DNA of 64,000 bases from Onishia niordana (lineage in GTDB: Bacteria; Pseudomonadota; Gammaproteobacteria; Pseudomonadales; Halomonadaceae): contig NZ_SDSD01000001.1 in assembly GCF_004798965.1 (NCBI RefSeq), positions 124,001 through 188,000 on the forward strand, given 5' to 3'. Shown here piece by piece: positions 9,865 to 18,048 of the stretch. A program made the translations under genes and the position numbers. The notes below the pieces were generated by a model. The model ran no database searches and was not told where the DNA came from. It worked only from the letters and a program-made list of their open reading frames with translations. Each line of letters starts with the position of its first letter. Position 1 is the stretch's first letter.

Positions 9865-10332
9865 TTAGCAACCGGCCTCGCTGGCCAGGGTCACGGATTG
9901 AATGGGTAGCCTGACCGGCAACTTGATTGGCGTGGTTTCGGCTAGATGCGCGAGCGTCACGCTGTCGAGCAGCGTACGCACGGCAAGCGACACTCTCTGC
10001 CAGTTGTCGGACACACCGCAGGTTGCGGCCAAATCACAGTCACCGTCATCTTGGCTGCACTCGGTCATCGCCACTGGGCCTTCAATGGCTGTAATGATGT
10101 CAGAGGCACTGATCTGGGAGGCTGGCCGCGCCAGGCGATAACCGCCTTGGGCACCGCGCTGCGACGTCAATAAACCAGCGCGTACCAGCATCTTCAACGT
10201 CTTGCTCACCGTGGGGTGAGGCAGCTGAACCTCTTCAGCCAAGTCCGCAGCGGCATGCGGCTGCTCCGGATGACGAGCGATCTGCGCCATGACCACGGCA
10301 GCGTAATCGGTCAAACGGGACAGTTTCAGCAT
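9865..10332 (-). CDS. Rrf2-family SUF regulator (IscR/SufR-like)
   Basis: A 155-residue Rrf2 transcription factor. The start at MLKLSRLTDYA has AAGGAG upstream. The winged helix-turn-helix occupies about residues 1-80, with LPHPTVSKTLKMLVRAGLL as recognition helix region and SQRGAQGGYRLARP as wing. Three cysteines in the order C-x6-C-x5-C (ECSQDDGDCDLAATC) are placed as the [2Fe-2S] ligands of IscR. This matches the 'SUF system Fe-S cluster assembly regulator' subgroup that heads suf operons in Pseudomonas relatives lacking isc control. A palindrome over the operon's own -10 box suggests that the cluster-bound form represses the whole operon. Confidence 0.93.
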   Translation of the reverse strand: MLKLSRLTDYAAVVMAQIARHPEQPHAAADLAEEVQLPHPTVSKTLKMLVRAGLLTSQRGAQGGYRLARPASQISASDIITAIEGPVAMTECSQDDGDCDLAATCGVSDNWQRVSLAVRTLLDSVTLAHLAETTPIKLPVRLPIQSVTLASEAGC

Positions 10333-10399
10333 GGTGCCACTCCTTACTGAGCGCAGTACGCATCGCACGGTGACGGCTTACTTGGCGAAGCGACCTCGG

Positions 10400-10438
10400 A
10401 TTGAGGACCATTTTAGTCCTGTATAAAGGCGATGTGAA
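10400..10438 (-). promoter_or_regulatory. suf operon promoter with IscR-type operator
   Basis: Read on the minus strand, -35 TTCACA (10433-10438) and -10 TAAAAT (10410-10415) are separated by 17 bases, a good sigma-70 promoter about 80 bases before the regulator start codon. The 25 bases at 10400-10424 form an imperfect palindrome with AGGAC/GTCCT arms (10404-10408 and 10416-10420) centred on the -10. The layout (ATA, then GACTAAAA, then GTC, ending AAT) resembles the type 1 IscR site of E. coli as I recall it. Binding by the adjacent Rrf2 regulator is inferred. Confidence 0.7.
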
Positions 10439-10868
10439 GCCTTCCTCCTCTCCCCGACAGGATTGTCGAAAGATGTCGACATAATCGATGCCAATACCAA
10501 CGCAAACACCAATCAATCGCATTTACTGACATCCCCTGTCCCCTTTCGCTCGAAGCAAGATCTGCAGATAAACCACACCTTCCCCAAAAAAATAAAAAAC
10601 GCATGAATATCAGATACATAAAAACAATCAAGCTTGGGGCGTCTGCTATAGGCGACATTATAAACCACTGAATAAAAAGGATTTTTAAAAACCCGCCTCT
10701 CAGCGTTGCCAACTCGCAACGCAAGCTCGTCCATCTCGCACCGGCCACCGGCTTCTATGACGACCAGATAATCTCAAGATATTGAAATATATATATAAAT
10801 ATAAAAATGGCCTTTTATTTGCCTTCTCCAGCAGGATATCCAACGCATAAATAGGGAGCCGTGCTGCC
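10439..10868. other. Long AT-rich non-coding leader between suf and the polysaccharide operon
   Basis: About 430 bases without a credible gene, markedly richer in A and T than its surroundings, above all at 10570-10690 and 10775-10830 (runs such as AATATATATATAAATATAAAAATGG). It contains a perfect 7-bp stem GCGTTGC/GCAACGC (10703-10709 and 10716-10722, loop of 6). I find no clear AlgU-type (GAACTT/TCTGA) promoter and no single convincing sigma-70 pair, although several A/T hexamers could serve as -10. Such curved, AT-rich DNA upstream of a polysaccharide operon is a likely target for H-NS-like or other regulators; this is inference. Confidence 0.5.
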
Positions 10869-12215
10869 ATGCACATTACGATTTTTGGATCTGGTTATGT
10901 CGGCCTTGTCACTGGTGCCTGCCTTGCTGAGGTCGGCCACGAAGTCACCTGTGTCGACATCGATGCTGACAAGGTCGAGCGCCTCCAGGCGGGTGAGATT
11001 CCTATCTACGAACCGGGCCTGTCACCGATCATTCAGCAGAATGTGGCAGACGGCCGACTGAGATTCACGACCGATGCGGCCGAAGGGGTGGCCTTCGGCA
11101 CGCTACAGTTCATCGCCGTTGGTACCCCATCGGATGAAGACGGTAGCGCCGATCTCAAGTATGTCCTGGAAGTCGCGCGTACCATCGGCCGCCATATGAA
11201 CGAGTACAAGGTCGTCGTCGACAAGTCTACGGTCCCCGTCGGCACTGGCTCGCTAGTGCATGAAGCGGTGGCCGAGACCCTCGCCGAACGAGGCGTCAGC
11301 CTCGACTTCGATGTCTGCTCCAACCCGGAATTCCTCAAGGAAGGCGCGGCCGTCGAAGACTTCAGCCGTGGGGCACGCATCGTGGTAGGGACCGAGTCGG
11401 AAAAGGTGCGTGGTTACATGCGTGAATGCTACGCGCCCTACAACCGGCAGAAGGACAAGCTGATGTTCATGGACGTACGTAGCGCGGAGCTAACCAAGTA
11501 CGCCGCAAACGCCATGCTGGCGACCAAGATCAGCTTCATCAACGAGATCGCCAACCTTGCCGAACGCCTGGGTGCCGATATCGAACATGTCCGCCACGGC
11601 ATCGGTAGCGATCCGCGTATTGGCTATAGCTTTATCTATCCAGGCTGCGGCTATGGGGGTTCCTGCTTCCCCAAAGACGTCAAGGCACTGGCCCTCACCG
11701 CCAAGCAAGTCGGCGAGCCAGCCAGCATGCTCAATGCCGTTGAACAAGTGAATGCAGGACAGAAGACCCGCTTGTTCGACAAGCTGGTACAGGCCTTCGA
11801 TGGTGACCTGGCCGGCAAAACGATCGCCGTCTGGGGCCTCGCCTTCAAGCCAAACACCGACGATATGCGAGAAGCGCCGAGTCGTGCACTCATGGAATCT
11901 CTGTGGCAGGCCGGTGCCAAGGTTCAGGCCTTTGATCCCGAAGCCGCTGACGAATGTCGCCGTATCTATGGTGAGCGCGACGACCTTGAACTTGCCACAC
12001 GCCGTGATGACACCCTGGAAGGTGCCCATGCGCTGGTGATCTGCACGGAATGGAAGGCTTTCCGCACCGTCGATTTCGAACAGCTGCATGAGTCACTTCT
12101 CACACCCACCCTGATCGATGGGCGCAACCTCTTCGATCCCCAGGCCGTCGCTTCAGCGGGTCTGGCCTACTACGCCATCGGCCGGGGCAACTCGCTTAAG
12201 CCCGCACTGGCCTAG
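10869..12215 (+). CDS. UDP-glucose 6-dehydrogenase
   Basis: A 448-residue nucleotide-sugar dehydrogenase that makes UDP-glucuronate from UDP-glucose with two NAD+. The NAD-binding GSGYVG (7-12), [14 protein letters not shown] (152-165), [14 protein letters not shown] (210-223) and the catalytic cysteine in [10 protein letters not shown] (C266) are all present. These blocks read as UDP-glucose dehydrogenase (Ugd/TuaD type). Alginate GDP-mannose dehydrogenase (AlgD) instead has RESTAIKDY and FGGSCLPKD, so despite standing where algD stands in alginate operons the substrate should be UDP-glucose. The start has GGAG 9 bases upstream. It is first in the polysaccharide operon, 8 bases ahead of the synthase, which implies that its product feeds the polymer made there. 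Confidence 0.93.
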   Translation: MHITIFGSGYVGLVTGACLAEVGHEVTCVDIDADKVERLQAGEIPIYEPGLSPIIQQNVADGRLRFTTDAAEGVAFGTLQFIAVGTPSDEDGSADLKYVLEVARTIGRHMNEYKVVVDKSTVPVGTGSLVHEAVAETLAERGVSLDFDVCSNPEFLKEGAAVEDFSRGARIVVGTESEKVRGYMRECYAPYNRQKDKLMFMDVRSAELTKYAANAMLATKISFINEIANLAERLGADIEHVRHGIGSDPRIGYSFIYPGCGYGGSCFPKDVKALALTAKQVGEPASMLNAVEQVNAGQKTRLFDKLVQAFDGDLAGKTIAVWGLAFKPNTDDMREAPSRALMESLWQAGAKVQAFDPEAADECRRIYGERDDLELATRRDDTLEGAHALVICTEWKAFRTVDFEQLHESLLTPTLIDGRNLFDPQAVASAGLAYYAIGRGNSLKPALA

Positions 12216-12223
12216 GAGCCGAG

Positions 12224-14143
12224 ATGTCGAAACTGCCTGCCAACACCTCCGTCGCCAGCAAGGTGACGGAGTTGACCACGCTATTGCTGGGGCTTGCCCT
12301 GCTGGTGGTGCTGCTGGTTGAGCTGCCTGCCGATGTCTTTTCTCCCGAATCGAAGAGCTTCTTCTTTGCTATCGGGGCAATTGGCATCTGGCGCTATTCC
12401 TGGTGGTTCCTCCAGGCGGTGCGTTCTGTCTGGTTCAACCGCCGGGTGTTCCCGCGCATGCGTGCCGAGGCCGACGCCGCCGACCAGGTCGCTCGTGCCA
12501 ATGAGCTCTTCGTGCTGTGCACTTCGTTTCGCATTGAGCCCGAAGTCAGCTTTCCGGTTTATGAGCGCCTGGTTAGTGAAGTCAGCGACTATGGCGTACC
12601 GACGACGATTTTTGCCTCCATCTCGGATCGTAGCGACGTCGATGTGATCACGCATGTCATGGAGGAACATGGCTGGCCTGAGAATATCGAGATCCGCTAT
12701 ATGTTCCAGAAAGGCGACGGCAAGCGCTCCGCCATGGCCGAGGTACTGCGAGCCATTTCACGCCGCCAGCCGGCACCAGGCGCCCTTCTGGTCTCCATGG
12801 ATGGCGACATTCTGCTCGAGCCGGGAACACTCGAGCGCTCGTTGTCGTTCTTTCAGACGCGCGACGATATCGGCGCCCTGACCACCAATAACAACGCCAT
12901 CGTGACCGGCAACGATGCCACCAAGGAGTGGTACGACCTGCGTTATGCACAACGCCACCTGGTCATGAGCTCAATGGCGGTGTCTGGGCGTTTGCTGGTG
13001 CTGACGGGGCGCTACAGCGCCTTTCGCGCTGACCTGGCCACCCACCGGGACTTCATCGACTTGGTCGAGAATGACCACGTCGAGCACTGGCGCTTCGGTA
13101 ACTTCAAGTTCCTGTCCGGGGATGACAAATCGACCTGGTACTGGCTGCTCAAGAACGGCTGGAAGATGCTGTATGTGCCGGACGTCTATGTGACCGGCTT
13201 TGAGGAGTTGCCGAATCGTAAGCGCTTCTTCGCCTCGACCACTGACCTGATGCGGCGCTGGTACGGGAATATGCTGCGTACCAGCGACCGAGCCATCAAG
13301 CTCGGGCCGCGGCCAATGGGCATGTTCACCTGGTGGAGTCTTGTGGATCAGCGCCTATCGATGTGGACCACGTTAATCGGTCCCATCGTCGCCATCTTGG
13401 TGACGCTTTTCATAAGACCGTCGTTTATCTTCGCCTATCTACTGTGGATCTTGTTCACACGCAGTGTCTCGACGCTGATTCTTGCCTGGCAGCGAGGCCG
13501 CTTCAGTTTCCTGTGGATACCGATGATTTACTACAACCAGGTATTTGGCGCCCTGCTGAAGACCTTTGTCAGCTTTCGTTTCAATCGTCAGAAGTGGTCG
13601 CGCCAGGGAATTTCGGCCGGCGAACCGTCAGATGCTATCGCCGTGCGCCGCCAGCGCCGCATGGGGCACGTTCTGCATGCCTTTTTCGTCGGCGTGATGG
13701 TTTATGTATTGGTGCTCTCTACAGGCGTCATGCGGATACCCGATTCGACCGCCATGAACATCCTCGGCGATACCACCCAAGAGAGCGACAGCGCGGCCAC
13801 TCAGGGCGCTGACAATCGTTGGTTAGCCACCCTACTTAATGACAGCAACCGCGACGACATTCAGTTGCCGCCCGGCGTGCTGCGCCTCGATGCCGCGCTA
13901 CTGGATCAGCTTAAACAGACATCCTCGTCGGCAATGCGACTACACGGCGCCGACGGAGCGCTGCCGACCACCCTGGAAATGTCATCGCGCCTGGCAGGAC
14001 ACCTGCACGATGCCGATGGGCAGCTGATCACCGATCCCGATACACAAGAATGCCGATCACCCAACAGCTGTGAGCTAAAGCTCGGCGACGACACAGTGAC
14101 CCTTGTCGATATGCGCCTCAGCGTGCAACCGGGCCAGTCATAG
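12224..14143 (+). CDS. Alg8-like family 2 glycosyltransferase (polysaccharide synthase)
   Basis: A 639-residue inner-membrane synthase clearly related to alginate polymerase Alg8. Membrane segments lie near 17-33, 45-65, 382-398, 402-422 and 484-501. The cytosolic GT2 domain shows LCTSFRIE (98-105), the DGD metal motif (193-195), a FLSGDDKS acid block (296-303) and RRWYG (344-348) as the acceptor-site equivalent of QxxRW; DQRLSMWT and YYNQ are also shared with Alg8. It should polymerise a uronic acid from a nucleotide sugar and pass it through the membrane. Alg8 ends near residue 494; here about 130 extra residues follow the last membrane segment and would lie in the periplasm. A 9-base spacer with AGGAG joins it to the dehydrogenase. 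Confidence 0.9.
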   Translation: MSKLPANTSVASKVTELTTLLLGLALLVVLLVELPADVFSPESKSFFFAIGAIGIWRYSWWFLQAVRSVWFNRRVFPRMRAEADAADQVARANELFVLCTSFRIEPEVSFPVYERLVSEVSDYGVPTTIFASISDRSDVDVITHVMEEHGWPENIEIRYMFQKGDGKRSAMAEVLRAISRRQPAPGALLVSMDGDILLEPGTLERSLSFFQTRDDIGALTTNNNAIVTGNDATKEWYDLRYAQRHLVMSSMAVSGRLLVLTGRYSAFRADLATHRDFIDLVENDHVEHWRFGNFKFLSGDDKSTWYWLLKNGWKMLYVPDVYVTGFEELPNRKRFFASTTDLMRRWYGNMLRTSDRAIKLGPRPMGMFTWWSLVDQRLSMWTTLIGPIVAILVTLFIRPSFIFAYLLWILFTRSVSTLILAWQRGRFSFLWIPMIYYNQVFGALLKTFVSFRFNRQKWSRQGISAGEPSDAIAVRRQRRMGHVLHAFFVGVMVYVLVLSTGVMRIPDSTAMNILGDTTQESDSAATQGADNRWLATLLNDSNRDDIQLPPGVLRLDAALLDQLKQTSSSAMRLHGADGALPTTLEMSSRLAGHLHDADGQLITDPDTQECRSPNSCELKLGDDTVTLVDMRLSVQPGQS

Positions 14144-14187
14144 CGCCCGCCTCACGAGCCAGGTGACCATTCAAGGAGACATCCCAC

Positions 14188-15762
14188 ATGACCGACTATT
14201 TCGCCGACAACGGCAGCGACAAGCGCAACGAGCCCACCCTCGGAGGCCACGAGCCCACCCTTGGTAGTGGGCATCAAACGTCGCAGCCATCACGAGCGCG
14301 CGCGGCTGAGCAGAAAACCACGCCTCCTGGAGAAGCGGTGGAACATGAGCGCCGTGACGAGCGGCGCTACATTCGCGTCTCGCCGCCCTTCACGGTGAAG
14401 CTGGACGACGGCAATAGCTTCACCGGCAGCGACGTGTCCCAGGGTGGCTTCGCTCTCTACAGCGAGCGCCCCTTCCGCCTGGAGGCTCGAATAAAAGCCT
14501 CGTTGCTCATCATGGCCGGCAACACGGAACTCATCGTGCCGGTGGTCGCCGAATGTCGCCGTTGTACTGAAGAAGCTTCCGGTAACGGCTACAAAGCGGC
14601 TTTCGAGATCATCGACATGGAGACCTCTCACCACGAGCTGCTGCGTCGCATCATTCGTGCCTGCCTCAGCGGTCGCCAGATCAGTGTCGAAGGACTTCTC
14701 GAGGGCGAGGATGCCCAGACACCACGGCGCCGGCAGAGCAGCCAAGGCAGTACGCAGGCAGCGGCCGCCCAGCGTCCGCCCAAGCCGATGGGGCGATATA
14801 TCGCGCTATTCGTGGCCTTCGGGGTGCTGATGCTGGCGCTCGCGGCCACCGCATATCGTAACTTCATGCTGATCGAACCCAGCTTTGCCGCCGTCACGGC
14901 ACCACGCATCGATATTCGCGCACCGGGCCCGGGCATCCTGATGGAACATGGCCTCACCGCGGGCGACCGCGTCGAGCGCGACGAGAAGCTCACCCGGGTC
15001 AAGAACACCGACCTGGAGTCAGACCTGATCCTCGCCAAGGCGGCGCAAAGCTATAACAGTCAGCTGATCGATAACCTGGATGAGAGTCTCGCCTCGTCGA
15101 CCCAAGAGGTCAGCGTGGCTAATGCCTCTCAACCTTCAAGTGGCGAGACATCGAGCTTCGAGACAGTGTCTCCGGCAGTAGCCAAGACGCGTATTCAGCA
15201 GTTCAAGACGGCCCGCGACTTCCAGAGCTCGCGCATCACCGCCCTGGAATCACGCCAGTCCAAAAATGATATCTACAGCCCCTGCAACTGCCTCGTGGCC
15301 TGGGCCTTGAGTAGCGCCGATGGCACCTACATCAATGAAAGCGAGCGCATCATGACGCTAATCCGTACCGGCGAGGACGACATCATGGTTGAGGCGCTGG
15401 TGCACATGGACGATATCGACAACATCGATCCCAACCAGCAGGCCTACATCTCGCTGCCGAACGTTTCGGGTCCGGTCAATGCTCGGGTTCGCAGCGTTGC
15501 GCTGGATATCGAGCGCCAGCCGCGCGCCGGCTTCCCAAGCTGGGTCCGTCAGCAACAGAACGTCGCGAGTGTGCTGCTGGTGCCTGAAGAACCACTGCCG
15601 GCCACTCGCGTCGGCACTCCTGTCGACGTGCGCTTCACCGAAGATCCCTTCCTGGGGGCCACGGCTGAATGGGTATGGCAAGGCGCCCGCTCGGTTATCC
15701 AGTTCGGCGAAGGCATCTACGACTCTCTCGCCGGGGATGCGGATACCGCACAGGCTGGCTGA
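14188..15762 (+). CDS. Alg44-like PilZ / membrane-fusion protein
   Basis: A 524-residue protein with the Alg44 layout: cytosolic PilZ domain (about 52-160), one membrane segment (about 204-223) and a periplasmic barrel-sandwich/HlyD-like part (about 235-500) with a coiled section in the middle. The c-di-GMP motif is intact: arginines in HERRDERRYIR (R56-x3-R60) and DVSQGG (D82-x-S84-x2-G87). In Pseudomonas, Alg44 binds c-di-GMP and switches on Alg8; here the partner would be the preceding synthase. The first 50 residues are a polar extension containing EPTLGG/EPTLGS direct repeats. A ribosome site AAGGAGA precedes the ATG. It shows the operon is meant to be controlled by c-di-GMP after translation. 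Confidence 0.9.
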   Translation: MTDYFADNGSDKRNEPTLGGHEPTLGSGHQTSQPSRARAAEQKTTPPGEAVEHERRDERRYIRVSPPFTVKLDDGNSFTGSDVSQGGFALYSERPFRLEARIKASLLIMAGNTELIVPVVAECRRCTEEASGNGYKAAFEIIDMETSHHELLRRIIRACLSGRQISVEGLLEGEDAQTPRRRQSSQGSTQAAAAQRPPKPMGRYIALFVAFGVLMLALAATAYRNFMLIEPSFAAVTAPRIDIRAPGPGILMEHGLTAGDRVERDEKLTRVKNTDLESDLILAKAAQSYNSQLIDNLDESLASSTQEVSVANASQPSSGETSSFETVSPAVAKTRIQQFKTARDFQSSRITALESRQSKNDIYSPCNCLVAWALSSADGTYINESERIMTLIRTGEDDIMVEALVHMDDIDNIDPNQQAYISLPNVSGPVNARVRSVALDIERQPRAGFPSWVRQQQNVASVLLVPEEPLPATRVGTPVDVRFTEDPFLGATAEWVWQGARSVIQFGEGIYDSLAGDADTAQAG

Positions 15763-15833
15763 AGCCGTTCCCCCAACGACCGATTCACCTCGCGTGCTCC
15801 GCCCTGACGGAGCACTGCTGCAAGGAGCCCGTC

Positions 15834-16724
15834 ATGTCCAATGCGACCCTTCTTTGCGCGCAGCGCCCACTTACCGCCGCGATCACCGCGGTGGTCCTGT
15901 GCCTGCTACCGATGTCTGCCTCAATGGCCGACGAAGACACGGCCTTGGGCACACCGACCCAAAGTGCCTGTTCAAAACGCTACCCGCTGGTGGCATCGAC
16001 AAGTCCCGAAGTCGGCGCAAAGGATCCCCAGGCCGCCATTCGCCAAGGTTTCACGACCCATAAAGACTGGGGCACCGACCAGAATGCCGAGGTGCTCGAC
16101 GCTCACCAGACGGGCCTCGGCGAAGCCGGTCTGCGCGTGCACTACCCGGCCAATACCTCATCCCCCGGGGATACCGACATCGGTGGAGCCGGTTTCTATG
16201 CGGCCCCAGCATCGCTGGCTGGTGCCGAGACGGCCTGCCTTTCTTATCAGGTGCGCTTCGCGCCGGGCTTCGACTTCGTCAAGGGCGGCAAACTGCCAGG
16301 ACTCTTTGGTGGCGAGGCGCCTAGCGGTGGGGAAGAGGCCAACGGCAAGAATGGCTTCTCGATGCGCTACATGTGGCGCAAGAACGGTCAGGGTGAGCTC
16401 TATGAGTACGCGGTCGACCAAGATAAGGAATATGGCAAATCGGTCGGCCGGGGTCTGTGGTCCTTCCCCACCGGACGCTGGGTGACCCTCGAGCAGGAAA
16501 TCGTGCTCAACGACCCGGGCCAGGCCAATGGCATCGCCCGTGTATGGGTGGATGGACGCCCGATCCTCGAGCAGCGGGACATCATCTATCGCACCAGCGA
16601 GGACGTCACTATCGATGGCCTGATGTTCTCCACCTTCTTCGGTGGCCACGGCAAGGACTGGCGGACGCCCAGCGACCAGCATGCCGACTTTGCCGCCTTC
16701 CGTTTCTATGCGCCCACGTCATGA
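15834..16724 (+). CDS. Secreted PL14-like polysaccharide lyase
   Basis: A 296-residue secreted protein; start fixed by AAGGAGC before the ATG. Residues 1-34 are a Sec signal peptide with cleavage likely after ASMA. The mature part is a single beta-rich jelly-roll domain with the family blocks FVKGGKLPGLFGG, NGFSMRYMWRKNG, LYEYAVD, NGIARVWVDG and GLMFSTFFGG. I recognise these as the polysaccharide lyase 14-like domain, whose members cut uronic-acid polymers including alginate and glucuronan. It would act in the periplasm, trimming or clearing polymer, or be released. The function is inferred from fold and from the operon. It lies between the PilZ protein and the PL5 lyase, so two unrelated lyase families are encoded side by side. 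Confidence 0.75.
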   Translation: MSNATLLCAQRPLTAAITAVVLCLLPMSASMADEDTALGTPTQSACSKRYPLVASTSPEVGAKDPQAAIRQGFTTHKDWGTDQNAEVLDAHQTGLGEAGLRVHYPANTSSPGDTDIGGAGFYAAPASLAGAETACLSYQVRFAPGFDFVKGGKLPGLFGGEAPSGGEEANGKNGFSMRYMWRKNGQGELYEYAVDQDKEYGKSVGRGLWSFPTGRWVTLEQEIVLNDPGQANGIARVWVDGRPILEQRDIIYRTSEDVTIDGLMFSTFFGGHGKDWRTPSDQHADFAAFRFYAPTS

Positions 16725-16764
16725 CCAATGCGCATGGTCATCCCCTCACAGGAGCCCTGAGTCC

Positions 16765-18012
16765 ATGATCCTGCCATTTAAGCACTGTTGCCTTCCGAGG
16801 CAACTGCTCACAGGCCTCTGTGCCCTGCTGGCCGGTCTCGCGGCAAGCCTGCCCGCGACGGCCATGACCCTCGAACAACGCGCGGAACTTGATCTGTCTG
16901 AGTACAAGGTCACGGACCCGCAAGCCTCGTATTTTGAGGTCGACGAACGTATGGCAATGCTCGAGCAGACCGACAACCCGATACTGATTCAGGAGATCGA
17001 CCAGCTGGAGACTGGCCAAAGCTGTAAGCAGCTGATGTCCATTGACCCCATCACCACTCGCCTGCGAATTCCTGGTTACTATCCAAGCCCGGAAGCATGG
17101 AAGCTCGCCTCCGAACCGCTGTTCGAATTCTCCGACAGTGTCTCGGGACTGGCCGGCGCGTATATGGCCACCGGCGATGACTACTATGGCGAGTGCCTGA
17201 TGCGCTTTCTCGACCAATGGGCCAACGATGAGGCCCTTACCAACTTTTTCTATGATTCGAAGGAACCCCAAGCCTGGTTTGCCACCGAGTCGATGATCTT
17301 CGCTGCGGCCATGGCCTACTCAACGGTGGAGCCGCGGATCGACGGTATGGAGAAGGAAAAGGAAAGGATCGAGACCTGGCTCAATGATCTGGCCCACCAG
17401 CATGCCGATATCCAAGGACAGGCGGGCAATAGCTGCTGTAACAACCACTTCTACCGCCGCGCCCTCTACGCCAGCATGGTCGGCGTCCTTACCGAGGACA
17501 ACGAGCTGTTCCGTTTCGGCGTCAGCGCCATCTATTCGGCCCTGCACGACATCACCAAAGAGGGCGCCTTGCCGATGGAGGTCGCCCGCGGCCGGCGCGC
17601 CACTCACTACCAGAACTACGCCTTGCTCTACCTGATTACCAACATGCAGGTCATCAGTCGCCAGGGCTATGAGATCTTCGATCTGCGCGTTGAAGGCAAC
17701 AGCATCCACGAGGCCGTCGACTTTGCCCTTGCGGCCTTCAAGGATCCCAGCGTACTTGGCGACATGGCCCCGCACGAGCAGTACACCGGGTTTCTCAAGG
17801 ACAGTCAGTATTTCGCCTGGATGGAGATCTACCAGTCACGTTTCGACAATCCGGCAATCGCCACCTTTCTCAAGCAGGTCCGTCCCGTCTACAACCGCAG
17901 CGCCGGCGGTTATATGACGCTTTACTTCATGGACCCCGATGCACAGCGCCATATCGTCATGGATCAGGAGAAGCGCGAAACCACGGCGTTCAAGGGGCTC
18001 GGCCAGGAGTGA
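16765..18012 (+). CDS. AlgL-like family 5 polysaccharide lyase
   Basis: A 415-residue periplasmic lyase with a Sec signal peptide (about 1-33, ending ATA). It has the alpha/alpha-toroid of PL5 (alginate lyase AlgL). The catalytic set is kept: Asn-His in CCNNHFYRR (N227, H228), Arg in VARGRRATHYQNY (about R277) and Tyr in the same block (Y282). PL5 includes alginate lyases and also enzymes that prefer poly-glucuronate, such as Smlt1473 of Stenotrophomonas. With UDP-glucuronate as the likely precursor here, glucuronan cleavage is plausible. In alginate systems AlgL clears stray polymer from the periplasm, and the same role is likely. The GGAG site is 15 bases upstream, somewhat distant. Confidence 0.88.
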   Translation: MILPFKHCCLPRQLLTGLCALLAGLAASLPATAMTLEQRAELDLSEYKVTDPQASYFEVDERMAMLEQTDNPILIQEIDQLETGQSCKQLMSIDPITTRLRIPGYYPSPEAWKLASEPLFEFSDSVSGLAGAYMATGDDYYGECLMRFLDQWANDEALTNFFYDSKEPQAWFATESMIFAAAMAYSTVEPRIDGMEKEKERIETWLNDLAHQHADIQGQAGNSCCNNHFYRRALYASMVGVLTEDNELFRFGVSAIYSALHDITKEGALPMEVARGRRATHYQNYALLYLITNMQVISRQGYEIFDLRVEGNSIHEAVDFALAAFKDPSVLGDMAPHEQYTGFLKDSQYFAWMEIYQSRFDNPAIATFLKQVRPVYNRSAGGYMTLYFMDPDAQRHIVMDQEKRETTAFKGLGQE

Positions 18013-18048
18013 TGCCGTCCCTTAACGCTCAACACGAGGTCAAAACAC

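Noticed and set aside
8561..9868. Plus-strand open frame of 435 codons opposite sufB
   Set aside because: Antisense shadow of sufB with a low-complexity, His/Asp/Val-rich product.
10413..10748. Minus-strand frames in the AT-rich leader
   Set aside because: No ribosome site, odd composition and no family signal; they would overlap the suf promoter.
10869..12215. Calling the first polysaccharide gene algD (GDP-mannose dehydrogenase)
   Set aside because: The substrate-side blocks and the catalytic cysteine region are those of UDP-glucose dehydrogenase; only operon position suggests AlgD.
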